NCBI RefSeq assembly: GCF_002158905.1
Contig: NZ_CP021431.1
Span: 2,046,001-2,110,000, forward strand
From: Yoonia vestfoldensis
GTDB lineage: Bacteria > Pseudomonadota > Alphaproteobacteria > Rhodobacterales > Rhodobacteraceae
DNA: 64,000 nt
Direction: 5' to 3'
The notes below the pieces were generated by a model, which was given only the letters and a program-made list of their open reading frames with translations, made no database searches and was not told where the DNA came from. A program made the position numbers and the translations under genes. How positions within the stretch are numbered: the stretch's first letter is position 1; each line of letters opens with the position of its first letter. Positions 32,120 through 41,998 of the stretch are shown here, one piece after another.

Positions 32120-33418
32120 ATGAGTTCCCAGCGTCACTTCCTTTTCCTGCAAGGGCCGCATGGCCCGTTCTTTCGCCAGATCGCGGCGGCGCTGCGCAAA
32201 TCCGGCGCAAGGGTCTGGCGCGTGGGTTTCAACGCGGGCGATGCGGCTTTCTGGTGGGGCAGCCCCGGCTATCTGCCGTTTCGTGACAGCCCCGACGCCT
32301 GGCCCGCCGCGCTGGCGCGCATCCTGCAAGACAAGCAGATCACCGATATCGTGCTCTACGGCGACACCCGCCCGATCCATGCCGAGGCTGTCCGCCAGGC
32401 CCGCGCCGCCGGCCTGCGCATCCATGTCTTTGAAGAAGGCTATCTGCGCCCCTATTGGGTCACCTATGAACGCGGCGGCAGCAATGGGCATTCGCAGCTG
32501 CGCGCCATGACCCTGGCCGAGATGCGCGCGCATCTGGCCCAGCCAGGCCATGACCAGCCGACGCCGCCTGCGCATTGGGGCGACATGCGCCAGCATATCT
32601 TTTACGGCGCGCTTTATCATTGGTTCGTGATGTTCCGGAACGCGCGCTATCCGCTGTTCCGCCCACACCGCGCCCTGCCCGTCCGGATCGAGGCGCAGCT
32701 TTACACCCGCCGCCTGCTGATGATGCCCTTCATGGCATTGCTGCGCGGGCTGGCCACGCTGCGCATCAAGGCGGGCGGCTATCCCTATCACCTGGTGTTG
32801 CTGCAACTGGAACATGATTCGAGCTTTCAGATCCATTCGCCCTTTCACGACATGGACAGCTTTATCGAGGTGACCATCGCGGGTTTCGCCAAAGGCGCAC
32901 CGGCGGGGCATCACCTGGTGTTCAAAACCCATCCGCTGGAAAACGGGCGCAAACCGCTGCACCGGCTGATCCGGCAGGCCGCCGCTGCACGCGGCATCGC
33001 CCATCGCGTGCATTTCGTGCGCGGCGGCAAGCTGGCGCGGCTGCTCGATTCCGCACGGTCGGCGGTCACGGTCAATTCAACCGCAGGCCAGCAGGTGCTC
33101 TGGCGCGGCATCGCGCTGCGGATTTTCGGGGCGGCGGTCTATGACAAACCGGATTTCGTGTCCGACCAGCCCCTGCCCGCCTTTTTCGCGGCCCCGCGCC
33201 CCCCCGACGCGCAGGCCTATCGCGATTTCCGGCAATTCCTGCTGCAAACCAGCCAGGTGCCCGGCGGGTTCTATTCCGCCAAAGGCCGGCGCAACCTGAT
33301 CCGGCAGCTTGCGCCGATGATGCTGGCGGATGCGGATCCCTATGCAGCGCCGCGCCTTAAGGGGCAGGGCTGCGATCTGCCCGCCCCGCCGCTGGCCAAG
33401 ATCCAGCGCGTCGCATAG
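32120..33418 (+). CDS. kpsS: Capsule polysaccharide protein KpsS-like (beta-Kdo transferase)
   Basis: 432 aa. The pattern fits KpsS, which in group 2 capsules adds the first beta-Kdo to lysophosphatidylglycerol at the inner membrane: FLFLQGPHGPFF at the start, VLYGDTRPIHAEA, then the conserved HVFEEGYLRPYWVTYE, and in the second half VFKTHPLENG and TVNSTAGQQVLWRG. The start at 32120 lacks a good ribosome site and an in-frame extension to 32054 is possible. It precedes kpsC by 9 nt. No transport or polymer genes are adjacent. Confidence 0.88.
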   Translation: MSSQRHFLFLQGPHGPFFRQIAAALRKSGARVWRVGFNAGDAAFWWGSPGYLPFRDSPDAWPAALARILQDKQITDIVLYGDTRPIHAEAVRQARAAGLRIHVFEEGYLRPYWVTYERGGSNGHSQLRAMTLAEMRAHLAQPGHDQPTPPAHWGDMRQHIFYGALYHWFVMFRNARYPLFRPHRALPVRIEAQLYTRRLLMMPFMALLRGLATLRIKAGGYPYHLVLLQLEHDSSFQIHSPFHDMDSFIEVTIAGFAKGAPAGHHLVFKTHPLENGRKPLHRLIRQAAAARGIAHRVHFVRGGKLARLLDSARSAVTVNSTAGQQVLWRGIALRIFGAAVYDKPDFVSDQPLPAFFAAPRPPDAQAYRDFRQFLLQTSQVPGGFYSAKGRRNLIRQLAPMMLADADPYAAPRLKGQGCDLPAPPLAKIQRVA

Positions 33419-33427
33419 CCTGACGCG

Positions 33428-35425
33428 ATGCCGGGTGAAATGCGCCAGAACCTCTATGTCTATTCAGGCGGCTTCCTGACCCAGCCGCGCATCCGGCGCA
33501 TCCTGACTTTGGCGGGCTATGACATCCGGATCGGCGCGCCCGGTCCCGATGATCTGATCGGCGTCTGGGGCCATAGCCCCACCGCCCCGCGGGGCGAGGC
33601 CGTGGCGCGGCACAAAGGCGCGGGCCTGATCCGGGTCGAGGATAGCTTTCTGCGCTCGGTCCGGCCTGGACGGTCGGGTGATCTGCCCATCGGGCTGAAC
33701 ATCGACCGGCGCGGCGTGCATTTCGACCCGACAATGCCCTCTGATCTGGAAATGATCCTCGCCCATGATCCGCTCGATGATACCGCCCTGCTGACCCGCG
33801 CCAAGGCGGGGATCGCGGCGCTGCAAGCGGATCATCTGTCAAAATACAGCTGTTTTGATCCCAAAACCCCCACCCCAGAGCCGGGCTATGTGCTGGTCAT
33901 CGACCAGACCCGCAAGGATGCCAGCATCACCGCCAGCGGTGCCGACAGCAACACATTCCGCGAAATGCTGTTTTACGCGCAGACCGACCATCCCGGCCAA
34001 AGGATCGTGATCAAGACCCATCCCGAAACCATCGCAGGCGATAAGGCGGGCTATTTCACCGCCGCCGATGCCAGCAACCGGATCAGCCTCTGCACGGCAC
34101 CGGTCTCGCCCTGGGCGCTGTTGGCGGGGGCCACCGCCGTCTATACCGTCACATCGCAATTGGGGTTCGAGGCGATCCTTGCCGGGCATAAACCTGTGGT
34201 CTTTGGCGAGCCCTTCTATGCAGGCTGGGGGCTCAGCTGTGACCGCAACCCGGTGCAACGCCGCCAGCGGCGGCTGACGCGGGCGCAATTATTCGCAGGC
34301 GCGATGATCCTTTATCCGACATGGTACGACCCCTATCACGACCGGCTGTGCAGCATCGAAGAAGCCACCGCCACTCTGTCCGCCCTGACCCGCGCATGGC
34401 GTGACGACCACCAGGGCTGGGTCGCCGCCGATATGCGGCTGTGGAAACGCAAACCCCTGCAACAGGTCTTTGGGCAATATCAAAAACTGCGCTTTGCAGG
34501 CGGGGCCAAGGCCGCGGCACAGGCCAGCCAGACCAACCGCCGGCTGATGCGCTGGGCCAGCACCGATGCGCGCGACGCCGTGCTGGTCGAGGACGGGTTC
34601 CTGCGCTCGCGCGGGCTGGGCGCCGATCTGGTGGCGCCGCTCTCGCTCGTGCTGGACGATCTCGGGATCTATTACGACGCCACCCGGCCCAGCCGGCTGG
34701 AAAGCTTGATCGCCGGATCAACCAGGCTGCCCGCCGCCAAACGCGACCGGGCAGAGGCGCTGATCGCCCGGATCAGGGCGGCAGGCCTGTCGAAATACAA
34801 CCTCCAAGCCCGCCGCCCGCTGCCCGCCTTACCCCAGGGGCGGCGGATTCTCGTCCCCGGCCAGGTCGAGGATGACGCCAGCCTCCGGCGCGGCGCAGGC
34901 GAGATCTGCACCAATGCGGCCCTGCTGCAAGCGGCGCGCGCGGCCAATCCCGCCGCCGTGATCCTCTATAAACCGCATCCCGATGTGCGCGCAGGCCTGC
35001 GCCCCGGCGCGGTGGCGAACGCGCGTGACTGGGCCGATCTGGTGCTGGAGGACGCCGACCCGATCGCCGCCATCAACGCCTGCGACAGCATCTGGACCAT
35101 GACCTCGCTGCTGGGGTTCGAGGCTTTGTTGCACGACCGCCCCGTCACCTGCCTTGGAATGCCGTTTTACGCCGGCTGGGGGCTGACCGATGACCGCGCC
35201 ATGCCGATTGCGCGGCGCAACAAAACGATAGACCTGACAGCGCTGGTCCATGCCACGCTGATCGCCTATCCGCGCTATCACGACCCCGTCAGCGGCCTGC
35301 CCTGCCCGGTCGAGGTGATCGTGGACAGGCTCACCCATGGCGATATCCCGCCCGCCACCCGGCTCAACCGCGCCACGGCGAAATTGCAAGGGCTCTTCGC
35401 CAGCGCAGCCCCCTTGTGGCGTTAA
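33428..35425 (+). CDS. kpsC: Capsule polysaccharide protein KpsC-like (dual beta-Kdo transferase)
   Basis: 665 aa with an internal duplication. The N half has RVEDSFLRSV (about residue 70) and PFYAGWGL (about 261); the C half has LVEDGFLRSRGLG (about 386) and PFYAGWGL (about 578). In characterised KpsC the two modules (GT99 and GT107) alternately add beta-2,4 and beta-2,7 Kdo residues to make the poly-Kdo linker of group 2 capsules. Each half also has a KTHPE or YKPHPD motif. Together with kpsS this implies a lipid-linked capsule built by genes located elsewhere. Confidence 0.92.
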   Translation: MPGEMRQNLYVYSGGFLTQPRIRRILTLAGYDIRIGAPGPDDLIGVWGHSPTAPRGEAVARHKGAGLIRVEDSFLRSVRPGRSGDLPIGLNIDRRGVHFDPTMPSDLEMILAHDPLDDTALLTRAKAGIAALQADHLSKYSCFDPKTPTPEPGYVLVIDQTRKDASITASGADSNTFREMLFYAQTDHPGQRIVIKTHPETIAGDKAGYFTAADASNRISLCTAPVSPWALLAGATAVYTVTSQLGFEAILAGHKPVVFGEPFYAGWGLSCDRNPVQRRQRRLTRAQLFAGAMILYPTWYDPYHDRLCSIEEATATLSALTRAWRDDHQGWVAADMRLWKRKPLQQVFGQYQKLRFAGGAKAAAQASQTNRRLMRWASTDARDAVLVEDGFLRSRGLGADLVAPLSLVLDDLGIYYDATRPSRLESLIAGSTRLPAAKRDRAEALIARIRAAGLSKYNLQARRPLPALPQGRRILVPGQVEDDASLRRGAGEICTNAALLQAARAANPAAVILYKPHPDVRAGLRPGAVANARDWADLVLEDADPIAAINACDSIWTMTSLLGFEALLHDRPVTCLGMPFYAGWGLTDDRAMPIARRNKTIDLTALVHATLIAYPRYHDPVSGLPCPVEVIVDRLTHGDIPPATRLNRATAKLQGLFASAAPLWR

Positions 35426-35426
35426 C

Positions 35427-35476
35427 TTCTTTTTTCCAAAAATACTCCGGGGGTCGGGGCAGCGCCCCGTGCAAAG
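35427..35476 (-). terminator. ribD terminator with family A repeat
   Basis: On the minus strand CGGGGC-GCT-GCCCCG forms a hairpin right after the ribD stop, followed by CCCCCGGAGTATTTTTGGAA and a run of As ending GAAG. It also abuts the kpsC stop, so it separates convergent genes. Confidence 0.75.
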
Positions 35477-36556
35477 CTAGACCCGCCGCCACCGCGCCAT
35501 GACATCATCGCCCAGACGCGCCAGATCATGCAGCGCAAAACGCGGCGCATCGGCCAGCGGGCCAATCCCCATCGCGGCCAGCGCGGGCGTGCCTTCGGCC
35601 CCGATGGCACAGCCTGCGGTCATGACCACCAGCTCGTCGACCAGCCCCGCCCCCAGCAAAGAGGCCGCCAGCATCCCGCCGCCTTCGCAAAAGACCCGCG
35701 TCAGCCCCGCACCCGCCAGCACCTGCATCATCGCCTCGGGCGCGACCTGTCCCGCGCGCAAGGCGCAAGGCAGGCTGACAGCGCCCAGCGCCACCCAATC
35801 GGCGACATCGGCGCGCGGGCCGTGACAGATCCAGACCGGCGATTGTTTCGCCGTTTGCGCCAATTGGCTGGTCAGCGGCAGTTTTGCCGCGCGCGAGACG
35901 ACGATGCGCACAGGCTGGCGGGTGATGCCAAGGCCGCGCACATTCAGCGCCGGATCATCGGCGCGCAATGTCCCGGCCCCCACCAGCACCGCATCATGGC
36001 GCGCACGCATCATATGCACCGCGCGGCGGGCCTCTGGCCCGGTGATCCATTGGCTGTCACCGCTGGCCGTGGCGATCCGGCCATCGAGCGAGCCCGCCAG
36101 CTTGAGCGTCACAAAAGGCCGCCCCGCGGTGATCCGCGCCAAAAACCCGGCATGATCGGCGCGGGCCTGATCGGAGAGCAGCCCCGTTTCCACCACGATC
36201 CCCGCCTGTTCCAGCATCGCAATCCCGCGACCGGCCACGCGCGGATCAGGATCATCCAGCGCCACCACCACCCGCGCCACGCCCGCCGCGATCAGCGCCT
36301 GCGCGCAGGGCGGGGTTTTGCCGTGATGGGCGCAGGGTTCCAGCGTGACATAGACCGTGGCACCACGCGCGGCATCACCCGCCTGCGCCAAGGCCATGAC
36401 CTCGGCATGGGGCCGTCCGCCATCCTGCGTCCAGCCGCGCCCAAGAATGCGGCCATGGCCCACAATCACGCAGCCCACGGCCGGATTGGGCCAGACACGG
36501 CCCATCCCGCGCCGCCCCAATTGCAGCGCCAAGGCCATGTAGCGGGCGTCGGTCAC
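35477..36556 (-). CDS. ribD: Bifunctional riboflavin deaminase/reductase RibD
   Basis: 359 aa. The N-terminal deaminase domain has the zinc site HAE (H50, E52) and [11 protein letters not shown] (C75, C84). The C-terminal reductase domain has [38 protein letters not shown] and the terminal [13 protein letters not shown]. It does the second and third pathway steps. The start codon is GTG and overlaps the nrdR stop as GTGA. The pairing nrdR-ribD is common in Proteobacteria; the rest of the pathway lies beyond the kps pair. Confidence 0.95.
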   Translation of the reverse strand: MTDARYMALALQLGRRGMGRVWPNPAVGCVIVGHGRILGRGWTQDGGRPHAEVMALAQAGDAARGATVYVTLEPCAHHGKTPPCAQALIAAGVARVVVALDDPDPRVAGRGIAMLEQAGIVVETGLLSDQARADHAGFLARITAGRPFVTLKLAGSLDGRIATASGDSQWITGPEARRAVHMMRARHDAVLVGAGTLRADDPALNVRGLGITRQPVRIVVSRAAKLPLTSQLAQTAKQSPVWICHGPRADVADWVALGAVSLPCALRAGQVAPEAMMQVLAGAGLTRVFCEGGGMLAASLLGAGLVDELVVMTAGCAIGAEGTPALAAMGIGPLADAPRFALHDLARLGDDVMARWRRV

Positions 36557-37023
36557 TCGTCTTCTTTGGCGACTTGCGGGCGCAATTCACTGACGAATTT
36601 GTCGAAATCATCCGCCGCCTGGAAATTCTTATAGACGCTGGCGAACCGCACATAGGCCACCGTGTCGATCCTTGCGAGGCTTTCCATCACGATCTCGCCG
36701 ATGGTGCCTGACGGGATATCGGTATCGCCCAGGCTTTCGAGCCGGCGCACGATGCCGCTGATCATCTGATCCATGCGTTCAGGTTCCACGGGGCGTTTTT
36801 GCAGCGCGATGCGGATCGAGCGTTCCAGCTTCTGGCGGTCGAAATCCTCGCGCCGACCGTTGGATTTGATCACCACCAGATCGCGCAGCTGCACGCGTTC
36901 ATAGGTGGTGAACCGCCCGCCACAGGCCGGACAGAACCGTCTGCGCCTGATTGCGACATGATCCTCGGCGGGGCGGGAATCCTTGACCTGGGTATCGACA
37001 TTTCCGCAAAAAGGGCAACGCAT
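36553..37023 (-). CDS. nrdR: Transcriptional repressor NrdR
   Basis: 156 aa. A zinc ribbon (C3, C6, C31, C34: MRCPFCG and [12 protein letters not shown]) is followed by an ATP-cone ([20 protein letters not shown]). NrdR senses ATP/dATP and represses ribonucleotide reductase genes. Start ATG at 37023 has AAAGGAC upstream; the longer frame is rejected because the zinc ribbon must open the protein. A consensus DnaA box lies 41 bases upstream. Confidence 0.96.
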   Translation of the reverse strand: MRCPFCGNVDTQVKDSRPAEDHVAIRRRRFCPACGGRFTTYERVQLRDLVVIKSNGRREDFDRQKLERSIRIALQKRPVEPERMDQMISGIVRRLESLGDTDIPSGTIGEIVMESLARIDTVAYVRFASVYKNFQAADDFDKFVSELRPQVAKEDE

Positions 37024-37063
37024 GAAGGGTCCTTTGGGTCTATGTGTTGGGGCAAGACCCCAC

Positions 37064-37072
37064 TTATCCACA
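37064..37072 (+). promoter_or_regulatory. Consensus DnaA box upstream of nrdR
   Basis: TTATCCACA, perfect consensus, in the leader or promoter region of nrdR. In E. coli DnaA regulates ribonucleotide reductase transcription, so a site at the gene for the reductase repressor is suggestive. It is a single copy. Confidence 0.4.
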
Positions 37073-37291
37073 GCCACTATAAGAACCCGGCTTGGTTTTG
37101 GGTAGGGGGGAATTTAGACCGCTAGATGCGGTGGCAAATGCCAGGCCCACCGCGCGGCACCGGCAAGACAAAGCCCGCGTCAATCGCCGTTGCAACGATC
37201 CCGCGGGCCATGAAGATCTGCATGCGCGACGCAGGCGGTTTGGGCAACCTGCGCCCTGCCGATCACAACCGGCAAGGCGGGTATGGCCGCG

Positions 37292-39271
<1,980 letters not shown>

Positions 39272-39400
39272 CAAAGGGACCCTTCCAAGTCGTCGTTACG
39301 CAGCCAGGGTGATTCGGCTGATTCGGTCATTCCCGAATCAACCCTGCATCGGCGTGAACCGCAAGCAGGCGACCGCGTGTTTTTCTGTTCTGTTGCCATG

Positions 39401-41365
39401 TCATGACCTAGGCCGGTCCTGCCGCTTGGCAAAATTGATCTGGTCGAGCAATTGGTCCAATGCACTGCGCTCGTCCTTCTTCATTCGCGCCCCGTTGGGG
39501 CCAACCGCATATTCGGCGCGGTCCTCGTTATCGCCGCGACCGGCCTTGTCCACCGCCGCACTGGCCTGCGCCAGCCGCCATGTCAGCCCCTCATCGGCCA
39601 GCCCGCCAAGGTCTTCGACCGCATCCTCGATCTCGCGGGCATGGCCGCGTCGGGCGGTCAGTTTCGCGAATTCCTCGGCCAGGCAGAGCCGCGCAACCTC
39701 GCCCTGCCCTTTGCGGCGCACGGCGGGGCTGATTGCGACATGGCTTTGCGACAGCAGCTTTTCAAGGGCTTCCGCCCCCAGATCCTGTGAAATAGCGGTT
39801 TCCAGATCGGCATGGCCAAGATGACGCAAAATCGCCGCCTGCAGGTCACGATGGGCCGGATCGCGGCAATCGATCCGTTCCAGCGCATCGCCGAATTCGA
39901 CCGCAACCTGCGGCGCGACAATCATCGTGGCCAAAATCACCGCCTCGCGCAGATGGTCCTGATTGACAGCCCCCGCCCCCAGCACCGAATTGCGGGCGGT
40001 GGCGACGGGGCTGATCGCGCGTTTCCACGGATCGGCATTGCGCGACCATGTCCCCGCCTGCGCCTGGCGCGCGGCCGGGCGGCGGGTGCTGAACAAGGCC
40101 CAGCGCATCTCCTTGATCGCCTCGCCGTAATGCGCCCGGATAGAAGGATCAGCGATCAGCTTGATCTTGTCGCGCAGGGCCTTGTCCAAGGCGGCCTTGC
40201 GTTCGGGGCTGTCGAAACTCTTGCCTTCGGTCTCGCGCTGCCACAGCAATTGCACCATCGGGATCGCGGCATCCAGCAGCTTTTGCATCGCGCCCGCGCC
40301 TTGGGTCTTGATCACATCATCAGGGTCCAGCCCCGGCGGCATCAGCGCGAAACGCAAGCTTTGCCCCGCCTCCAGCAGCGGCAGCGCGATATCGATCAGG
40401 CGCATCGCGGCGCGCAGACCTGCGGTATCACCATCCAGCGCGATGATCGGCTCGGGGGCGATCCGCCACAACAAACGCAGCTGATCCTCGGTGATCGCAG
40501 TGCCAAGCGGGGCGACCGTGGCGGTGAACCCCGCCTCGACCAGCGCGATCACATCCATATAGCCCTCGGCCACGACCAAGGGCTTGCCCTTGCCCGCCGC
40601 CTCGCGGGCGGGGCCATGGTTGAACAGGCTGCGGCCCTTGTCGAACAGCGGCGTTTCGGGGGAATTGTAATATTTGGCCGGATGGTTGGGGTCCATCGCA
40701 CGGCCGCCCATGCCGATGGCGCGGCCGCGCGCGTCGCGAATCGGAAAGATAATCCTGCCCCGAAACCGGTCATAAGGCGCGCCACCGCGGTCACTTTCCG
40801 CGGCAATCCCGGCGGCGATCACCAGCTTGGGGTCCACCCCCTGGCCGGTCAGATGGGCAAAAGCCCCGCCATTGGCCGGGGCAAAGCCGATATCCCAACG
40901 CGCCTGCGCCTGCGCGCTCAACCCGCGCCGCGCCAGATAGTCGCGCGCCTCGGCGGCGGCACCCGTCTGCAATTGCAAGCGGTGCCATTGGATCACCTTT
41001 TCCACGACATCAACCAGCTGGCCGCGCAGATCGGCCTTTTGCTGGGCCTGCGGATCACGCTGGGGCATCGGCATCCCGGCCTCGCCCGCAAGGATCTTTA
41101 CCGCTTCCATGAAATCGACATTCTCGGTCTCGCGGACAAAGGAAATCGCATCGCCCTTGGCATGACAGCCAAAGCAATAATAATAGCCCTTGCGGTCATC
41201 GACGTGGAAACTGGCGCTTTTCTCTTGGTGAAACGGGCATGGCGCCCAAAGATCGCCCTTGCCGGGGTTGGATTTGCGGCTATCCCACATGACCTTGCGC
41301 CCGACGACCTGTCCAAGCGACAGCCGGTTGCGCAATTCGTCCAGAAATCCGGGTGGCAAGCTCAT
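39401..41365 (-). CDS. dnaG: DNA primase DnaG
   Basis: 654 aa. The N-terminal zinc-binding domain has CPFHQEKSASF and CFGCHAKGDAISFV. The RNA polymerase core includes RGRIIFPIRDARGRAIGMGGR, and the Toprim part has VVAEGYMDVIALVEAGF and EPIIALDGDTAGL. The C-terminal region that binds DnaB helicase is present but diverged. It synthesises replication primers. A family B terminator for the sarcosine gene cluster separates it from soxG. Confidence 0.96.
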   Translation of the reverse strand: MSLPPGFLDELRNRLSLGQVVGRKVMWDSRKSNPGKGDLWAPCPFHQEKSASFHVDDRKGYYYCFGCHAKGDAISFVRETENVDFMEAVKILAGEAGMPMPQRDPQAQQKADLRGQLVDVVEKVIQWHRLQLQTGAAAEARDYLARRGLSAQAQARWDIGFAPANGGAFAHLTGQGVDPKLVIAAGIAAESDRGGAPYDRFRGRIIFPIRDARGRAIGMGGRAMDPNHPAKYYNSPETPLFDKGRSLFNHGPAREAAGKGKPLVVAEGYMDVIALVEAGFTATVAPLGTAITEDQLRLLWRIAPEPIIALDGDTAGLRAAMRLIDIALPLLEAGQSLRFALMPPGLDPDDVIKTQGAGAMQKLLDAAIPMVQLLWQRETEGKSFDSPERKAALDKALRDKIKLIADPSIRAHYGEAIKEMRWALFSTRRPAARQAQAGTWSRNADPWKRAISPVATARNSVLGAGAVNQDHLREAVILATMIVAPQVAVEFGDALERIDCRDPAHRDLQAAILRHLGHADLETAISQDLGAEALEKLLSQSHVAISPAVRRKGQGEVARLCLAEEFAKLTARRGHAREIEDAVEDLGGLADEGLTWRLAQASAAVDKAGRGDNEDRAEYAVGPNGARMKKDERSALDQLLDQINFAKRQDRPRS

Positions 41366-41401
41366 GCGCGCAGTATCCGCCTTTTGCAGGCAAAGGCCAA
41401 T

Positions 41402-41437
41402 CCCATCTTCCGAGTAAAAATATCCCCGCCGGAGGCC
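41402..41437 (-). terminator. Terminator-like repeat, family B, 3' of soxG
   Basis: Complement reads GAGGCCTCCGGCGGGGATAT followed by TTTTACTCGGAAGATGGGA. It begins 19 bases after the soxG stop in the correct orientation. A close relative of the rpoH terminator but with a shorter stem (CCGCC/GGCGG type). Confidence 0.65.
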
Positions 41438-41455
41438 TCGGTCAGACGCGCAGCG

Positions 41456-41998
41456 TCAGGCCGATCCGCGCGCCGCCACACCAGTCATCGCCTGCTGCAG
41501 ATCATGCACCAAGGACGCCGCCATGGACCGCATCACCATCACCTCGAAGGCCTGCGCGCCCGTGCGGGTGATGGCGACCGGCAGATGGCCCAGCAGGCTG
41601 CGGGCGCTGTGATTGACCTTGAAAGTGGCGGCGCGCAGATCCAGCGGCACCAGACGCGCCAGCACCGCCTCGACCGACGGCCCTGCGATTTCCAGCGTGG
41701 CATAGCCGTCGGATTGATCCGTCACCGCCGCCAGCCCCGCCAGCGTCACAGGGGCGCTGACGATCCATGCGTCATGGCCGATCCATTGGCAAATCACATC
41801 ACCCGCCGCCTTGCGCCGCCCGACAGCGGGCAGGCGCAGCCCAAGCTGGACCTTCAAAGCTGCCGATACCGCCTGTTGCTGGCCGCGATAGGGCGCGATG
41901 CAAAACAGCGCATCACGCATGACCTCGGTGCAGGTCACATCGCCCAGCTGCAAGGGCAAACGATCGCCAAAGGCGCCAAGTGCGATCAACCTAGCCAC
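41456..41998 (-). CDS. soxG: Sarcosine oxidase gamma subunit
   Basis: 180 aa, small subunit of heterotetrameric sarcosine oxidase. The C-terminal part (ATFKVNHSARSLLGHLPVAIT and FEVMVMRSMAASL) fits the SoxG family, which is weakly conserved overall. The start is GTG at 41998, overlapping the soxA end by 8 bases; no better ATG exists. It is last in soxBDAG and is followed by a terminator repeat. Confidence 0.87.
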   Translation of the reverse strand: MARLIALGAFGDRLPLQLGDVTCTEVMRDALFCIAPYRGQQQAVSAALKVQLGLRLPAVGRRKAAGDVICQWIGHDAWIVSAPVTLAGLAAVTDQSDGYATLEIAGPSVEAVLARLVPLDLRAATFKVNHSARSLLGHLPVAITRTGAQAFEVMVMRSMAASLVHDLQQAMTGVAARGSA

